Shown: piece after piece, positions 60,180 to 64,000 of the stretch | How positions within the stretch are numbered: the first letter of the stretch is position 1 | Layout: the number at the start of each line of letters is the position of its first letter | Assembly (NCBI GenBank): GCA_943787445.1 | Contig: CALSML010000026.1 | Location: forward strand, 1-64,000 | Length of the DNA: 64,000 nucleotides | Source of the DNA: an uncultured Alphaproteobacteria bacterium | GTDB taxonomy: Bacteria; Pseudomonadota; Alphaproteobacteria; UBA6615 | Direction: 5' to 3' | Notes under the pieces: model-generated | Databases searched by the model: none | Seen by the model: only the letters and a program-made list of their open reading frames with translations | What the model was told of the DNA's origin: nothing | Made by a program: the position numbers and the translations under genes

Positions 60180-62276
60180 ATGAGTGACGTTGTCGGTTAC
60201 GAGCTGGAGGGTCAGGTTGCTGTCCTGACCATCGACAATCCGCCGGTGAACGCGTTGGGGATCGCGGTCCGCGAAGGACTCATGACGCAGATCGAACGGG
60301 CAGTCGCGGATTCGGCTGCTGCTGCGATTGTCATTCTGGGGCGCGGGCCGTACCTTTCCGGCTGGTGCGGATATTCGTGAATTCGATCAGCCGACCCGCG
60401 AACCGCATCTGATCGCCGTGGTGGATTATCTCGATACGGTCGAGAAACCGGTTGTGGCCGCGATCCACGGCACGGCTCTGGGTGGTGGCCTGGAGCTGAC
60501 CCTGAGCTGTCATTTCCGGGTTGCGTCCCCTGACGCCCGAATGGGAACGCCGGAGGTCAATCTGGGGATATTTCCCGGTGCTGCCGGAACCCAGCGTCTG
60601 CCCCGCGTGGCCGGGCTGGATCACGCGCTGGAACTGATCGTGACGGGGAAGCCGGTCGGGGCGACAACGGCAAAAGAGTATGGAATCGTGGATGCGATCA
60701 TCGAAGGTGATCTGCGCGCAGGGGCTGTGGCTTTTGCCAAGCAGGTCGTGACCGAGGGAAGACCGCTGCGGATTTCGAGTGAGCCCCGAAACGGTATCGG
60801 TGCGCCCGAAGACCATGCGGAGGTCATCGCGAAATATCGTGATCTGGCCAATCGGCGCATGCGCGGTCAGGACTCGCCGCATCAGGCAATGGACAGCGTG
60901 ATTGATGGCTTGACGATGTCTTATCCGGAGGCCGTCGCGGCGGATCGCAAGCGGTTTTGAAACCTGCAAGAACAGTGGCCAGTCCAAGGCTCTTCGTTAT
61001 GCGTTTTTCGCCGAGCGCGAGGCATCGAAAATCCCGGATATCGGCAAGGATATCGCGACACGGGATATTGCTACCACCGGCGTCATCGGCGCGGGCACGA
61101 TGGGGCGCGGGCATTATCATCAGCCTTGCGGATTCCGGCTTGCCGGTCACCGTGGTCGAAACCAGTCAGGAAGCGATCGACAACGGCATCCTGGCGATGG
61201 CAAAGACCTATGACGGCATGGTACAACGCGGGCGTATTGATACTGCGGAGAAGGACAGCCGGCTTGCGCGCATTACCGGGGCCGTTGGTTTTGAGGCTCT
61301 GGCAGATGTTGATCTGGTGATCGAAGCCGCGTTCGAGGACCTTGACGTCAAGAAACAGATTTTCGGCGAGCTGGACACCATCGTCAAACCTGGAGCCATT
61401 CTGGCCACCAACACTTCATATATGGATATCGATGCAATCGCAGCGGCGACATCACGCCCGCAGGACGTAATCGGACTGCACTATTTCGTGCCGGCTAATG
61501 CCATGCGCATGCTCGAGGTGGTGCGCCCGGCAAAGGCGGCACCGGACGCCATCGCCACCGGCATGGCGCTGGCCAGGACGACCGGCAAGGTCGGCGTCCT
61601 GGCCCGGGTTTGTCATGGCTTCATCGCCAACCGCTCCCGACTGCCGCTGGTGCGCGAGGCGACATTCCTGGTGGAGGAGGGTGCATCCCCGGCGCAGGTG
61701 GATGCGGTTCTGACGGGACTGGGCATGCCCATGGGGCCACTCGCCGTCAGTGATCTGTCAGGTCTCGATGTGAGCTGGCGGATGCGCCAGTCCCTAGCCG
61801 ATCAGCACGATCCGGAGGAGCGCTACATGCACCTGGCCGACCGGATGTGCGAACGGGGGCGTTTCGGCATCAAGGCCGGACAGGGCTGGTATCGCTATGA
61901 GGATGGCGGGCGTCGTCCGATACCCGATCCGGAAACCGAGGCGATCGCGATGGAGGTCGCTAAGGAACGGGGTACGGTCCGGCGCGATATCTCCGATGAT
62001 GAGATTCGGGAGCGGTGCCTCTACGCCGCGATCAATGAGGGAGCGAAAATTCTCGATGAGGGGATCGCGGCACGCGCGTCGGACATCGATGTCATGTGGC
62101 TCTACGGCTTTGGATATCCGCGCTGGCGGGGCGGCATCATGTTCACCGCGGATGAGATCGGATTGGAAAAAATCCATGAGCGCGTCTGCGCGTTTCACGC
62201 CGAACACGGCAAGCAATGGGAACCCTCGCCATTGCTGGCAAAGCTGGCATCGGAGGGTGGCAGTTTCACCGGTTAG
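60180..62276 (+). CDS. Second FadJ-like enoyl-CoA hydratase/3-hydroxyacyl-CoA dehydrogenase, three frameshifts
   Basis: [72 protein letters not shown]; paralogue of 50712-52841. Confidence 0.93.
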
Positions 62277-62403
62277 ACCTGCTGTGGTACTGCGAATGTG
62301 ACTATTGCGATTGCGTAGAACGAAAGACGGATAGGGTGCCTGCTTTTCTTATGGCTGGCGTTGTGGTCCGATAGCGAAAATTTTTTCTGGGAGGAGACTG
62401 AAA

Positions 62404-63585
62404 ATGTTGAAAAAACTCATGGGATCAGCGGCATTGCTGACCCTTCTGGCCGGTCCGGCAGTGGCCGATACGGTCAAGATTGGTTTCGTCACGACCCTGA
62501 CGACACCTGTGGCCGTGATCGGCAAGGATATGCGCGACGCAGTCGATCTCGCGGTCGAGCATATCGGTGGCAAAATGGGGAATCTGGATGTCGAGATCGT
62601 CTACGCCGATGACGAGTTCAATTCCCAGAAGGGCAAGCAGGCGACCGAACGTCTCGTGCTCAGCGACAAGGTCGATATTGTGGCCGGTTATATCTGGTCC
62701 AATGTGCTGCTGGCCTCCGCGCCGGTCGTGCTGGGTGAAGGCAAGATTCTGATCAGCGCCAATGCCGGTCCGTCGCCGCTTGCCGGCGCCCAGTGCAACG
62801 AGAACTTCTTCAACATCGCCTGGCAGAACGATCAGACACCGATGGCACTGGGTGAGCTGCTCAACCAGCAGGGGGTGAAGTCGCTTTATCTGGTGGCACC
62901 GAACTACGCCGCGGGCCAGAACATGGTCGCGGGCGTCGAGCGTACCTTCAAGGGCAAGGTCGTTGGCAAGGACATGACCGTGTGGCCATCTCAGCGGGAC
63001 TGGTCGGCCGAACTGACCAAGGTCAAATCCGCCAAGCCCGAAGGTGTCTTCACCTTCTATCCGGGACCGGCCGGGCCGGCCTTCATCAAGCAGTACCAGC
63101 AGGCGGGTCTCGCCGGTGACGTGCCGCTGTATTCGGTCTATACGCTGGATTCGATCAGCCTGCCGCTGTTCCAGAAGGCAGGTATGGAAACCGTTCTCGG
63201 CACCAAGATGACCCAGTTCTGGGCGCCGGATCTGGACAATGCAACGAACAAGAAGTTCGTGGCGGATTTTCGAGCCAAATATGGTCGCTACCCGTCCTTC
63301 TATGCAGCCCAGAGCTATGACTCGATCATGTATATCGCGTCGGCTGTGAAGGCGGTGAATGGTGACGTGAAGAACACCGATGGTATGCGCGCGGCGCTGA
63401 AAGCGGCGAACTTCGATTCTGTTCGCGGTCCGTTCAAGATGGGGAACAATCATTTCCCGATCCAGAACTTCTACGAGCGCACCGTCGTCAAGGATGCTGA
63501 TGGCAACTGGACCACCGCCGTGGGCCGGGCCGTCCTGAAGGGTCATCAGGACCCCTATGCCAGCCAGTGCAAAATGAAAGGCTAG
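62404..63585 (+). CDS. ABC transporter substrate-binding protein (branched-chain amino-acid type)
   Basis: Signal peptide MLKKLMGSAALLTLLAGPAVADTVKIGFVTTLT; RDAVDLAVEHIGGKMGNLDVEIVYADDEFNSQKGKQATERLV. Confidence 0.93.
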   Translation: MLKKLMGSAALLTLLAGPAVADTVKIGFVTTLTTPVAVIGKDMRDAVDLAVEHIGGKMGNLDVEIVYADDEFNSQKGKQATERLVLSDKVDIVAGYIWSNVLLASAPVVLGEGKILISANAGPSPLAGAQCNENFFNIAWQNDQTPMALGELLNQQGVKSLYLVAPNYAAGQNMVAGVERTFKGKVVGKDMTVWPSQRDWSAELTKVKSAKPEGVFTFYPGPAGPAFIKQYQQAGLAGDVPLYSVYTLDSISLPLFQKAGMETVLGTKMTQFWAPDLDNATNKKFVADFRAKYGRYPSFYAAQSYDSIMYIASAVKAVNGDVKNTDGMRAALKAANFDSVRGPFKMGNNHFPIQNFYERTVVKDADGNWTTAVGRAVLKGHQDPYASQCKMKG

Positions 63586-63667
63586 TCAGCCGCTAATCTG
63601 ATGTGTACGCGGGGGTGCCTCGGCATCCCCGTTTGCGTGCCAACTGACGAACGGCCAGCGTAACGCG

Positions 63668-64000
63668 ATGGACTACGTCCTTCTCACCGAACAGTTTCTG
63701 AACGGCTTTCAACTCGGCATCATCCTGTTTCTGATGGCGGCGGGTCTGACGCTTGTCTTCGGGATCATGGATCTGGTGAACCTGGCCCATGGTTCGATGT
63801 TCATGATCGGAGCCTTTGTCGGCGGCACGATTGCTCTGCTGACCGGATCCTTCGTGGTGGGCGTGATCCTGATGGTGCCGGCGATGCTGGTGATCGGCGT
63901 GGTCGTCGAAATGACCGCCCTACGCACGCTCTATCCGCGCGATCACCTGGATCAGGTGCTGGCAACCTTCGGTTTGATCCTGTTCTTCAACGAGGCCACG
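63668..64000 (+). CDS. Branched-chain amino-acid ABC transporter permease (LivH-like), truncated by window end
   Basis: LNGFQLGIILFLMAAGLTLVFGIMDLVNLAHGSMFMIGAFVGGTIALL; open to position 64000. Confidence 0.93.
   Translation, partial: MDYVLLTEQFLNGFQLGIILFLMAAGLTLVFGIMDLVNLAHGSMFMIGAFVGGTIALLTGSFVVGVILMVPAMLVIGVVVEMTALRTLYPRDHLDQVLATFGLILFFNEAT

Noticed and set aside
43228-62276. Widespread genuine pseudogenisation of the catabolic region
   Set aside because: Most breaks are repaired by removing one base from a homopolymer and the flanking sequence keeps strong family conservation, so sequencing error is the better explanation.
1-64000. CRISPR arrays, IS elements, phage genes
   Set aside because: No regularly spaced repeats, transposases, integrases or phage structural genes noticed on reading both strands and the ORF track.

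Overview
This is a 64 kb, high-GC bacterial chromosome segment with alphaproteobacterial (Rhodospirillales-like) gene content; the taxonomic call is inferred from family and synteny recognition only. From about 0 to 35 kb it is mostly core genome: sdhCDAB, pdxY, metXW, chorismate mutase-hisC-tyrC, plsC/ydcF/ftsXE, a zinc-ribbon protein, cpdR, a TIGR02302 protein, lysA-lptM-argH, tlpA, hbd, etfAB, a cobalamin adenosyltransferase, gluQRS, alkA-like, HNH, coq7 and dsbB. A tRNA-Leu(CAA) lies at 35.54 kb. Beyond it is an accessory-looking catabolic region: a cupin plus a coxG/M/S/L-type molybdenum hydroxylase, AhpD/carboxymuconolactone-decarboxylase proteins, gamma-glutamyltransferase, tandem GSTs, a muconolactone-isomerase-like protein, a DASS transporter, two FadJ-like multifunctional enzymes, SDR, acyl-CoA dehydrogenase, an enolase-superfamily enzyme, GMC oxidoreductase, APH-like and MaoC proteins, and the start of a branched-chain ABC importer. 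No CRISPR array, transposase, integrase or rRNA was seen. Many genes are split by single-base indels. In the 39-62 kb part, at least eight breaks are repaired by removing one base from a short homopolymer, so most 'pseudogenes' here are probably sequencing errors. The best leads are a 1.3 kb gene-free interval (3.1-4.4 kb) with four C(UUCG)G hairpins and a strong terminator, a possible glutathione-dependent catabolic cluster (43-49 kb), a molybdenum hydroxylase that should not be called CO dehydrogenase, and a chorismate mutase fused to a degenerate prephenate-dehydratase-like domain.
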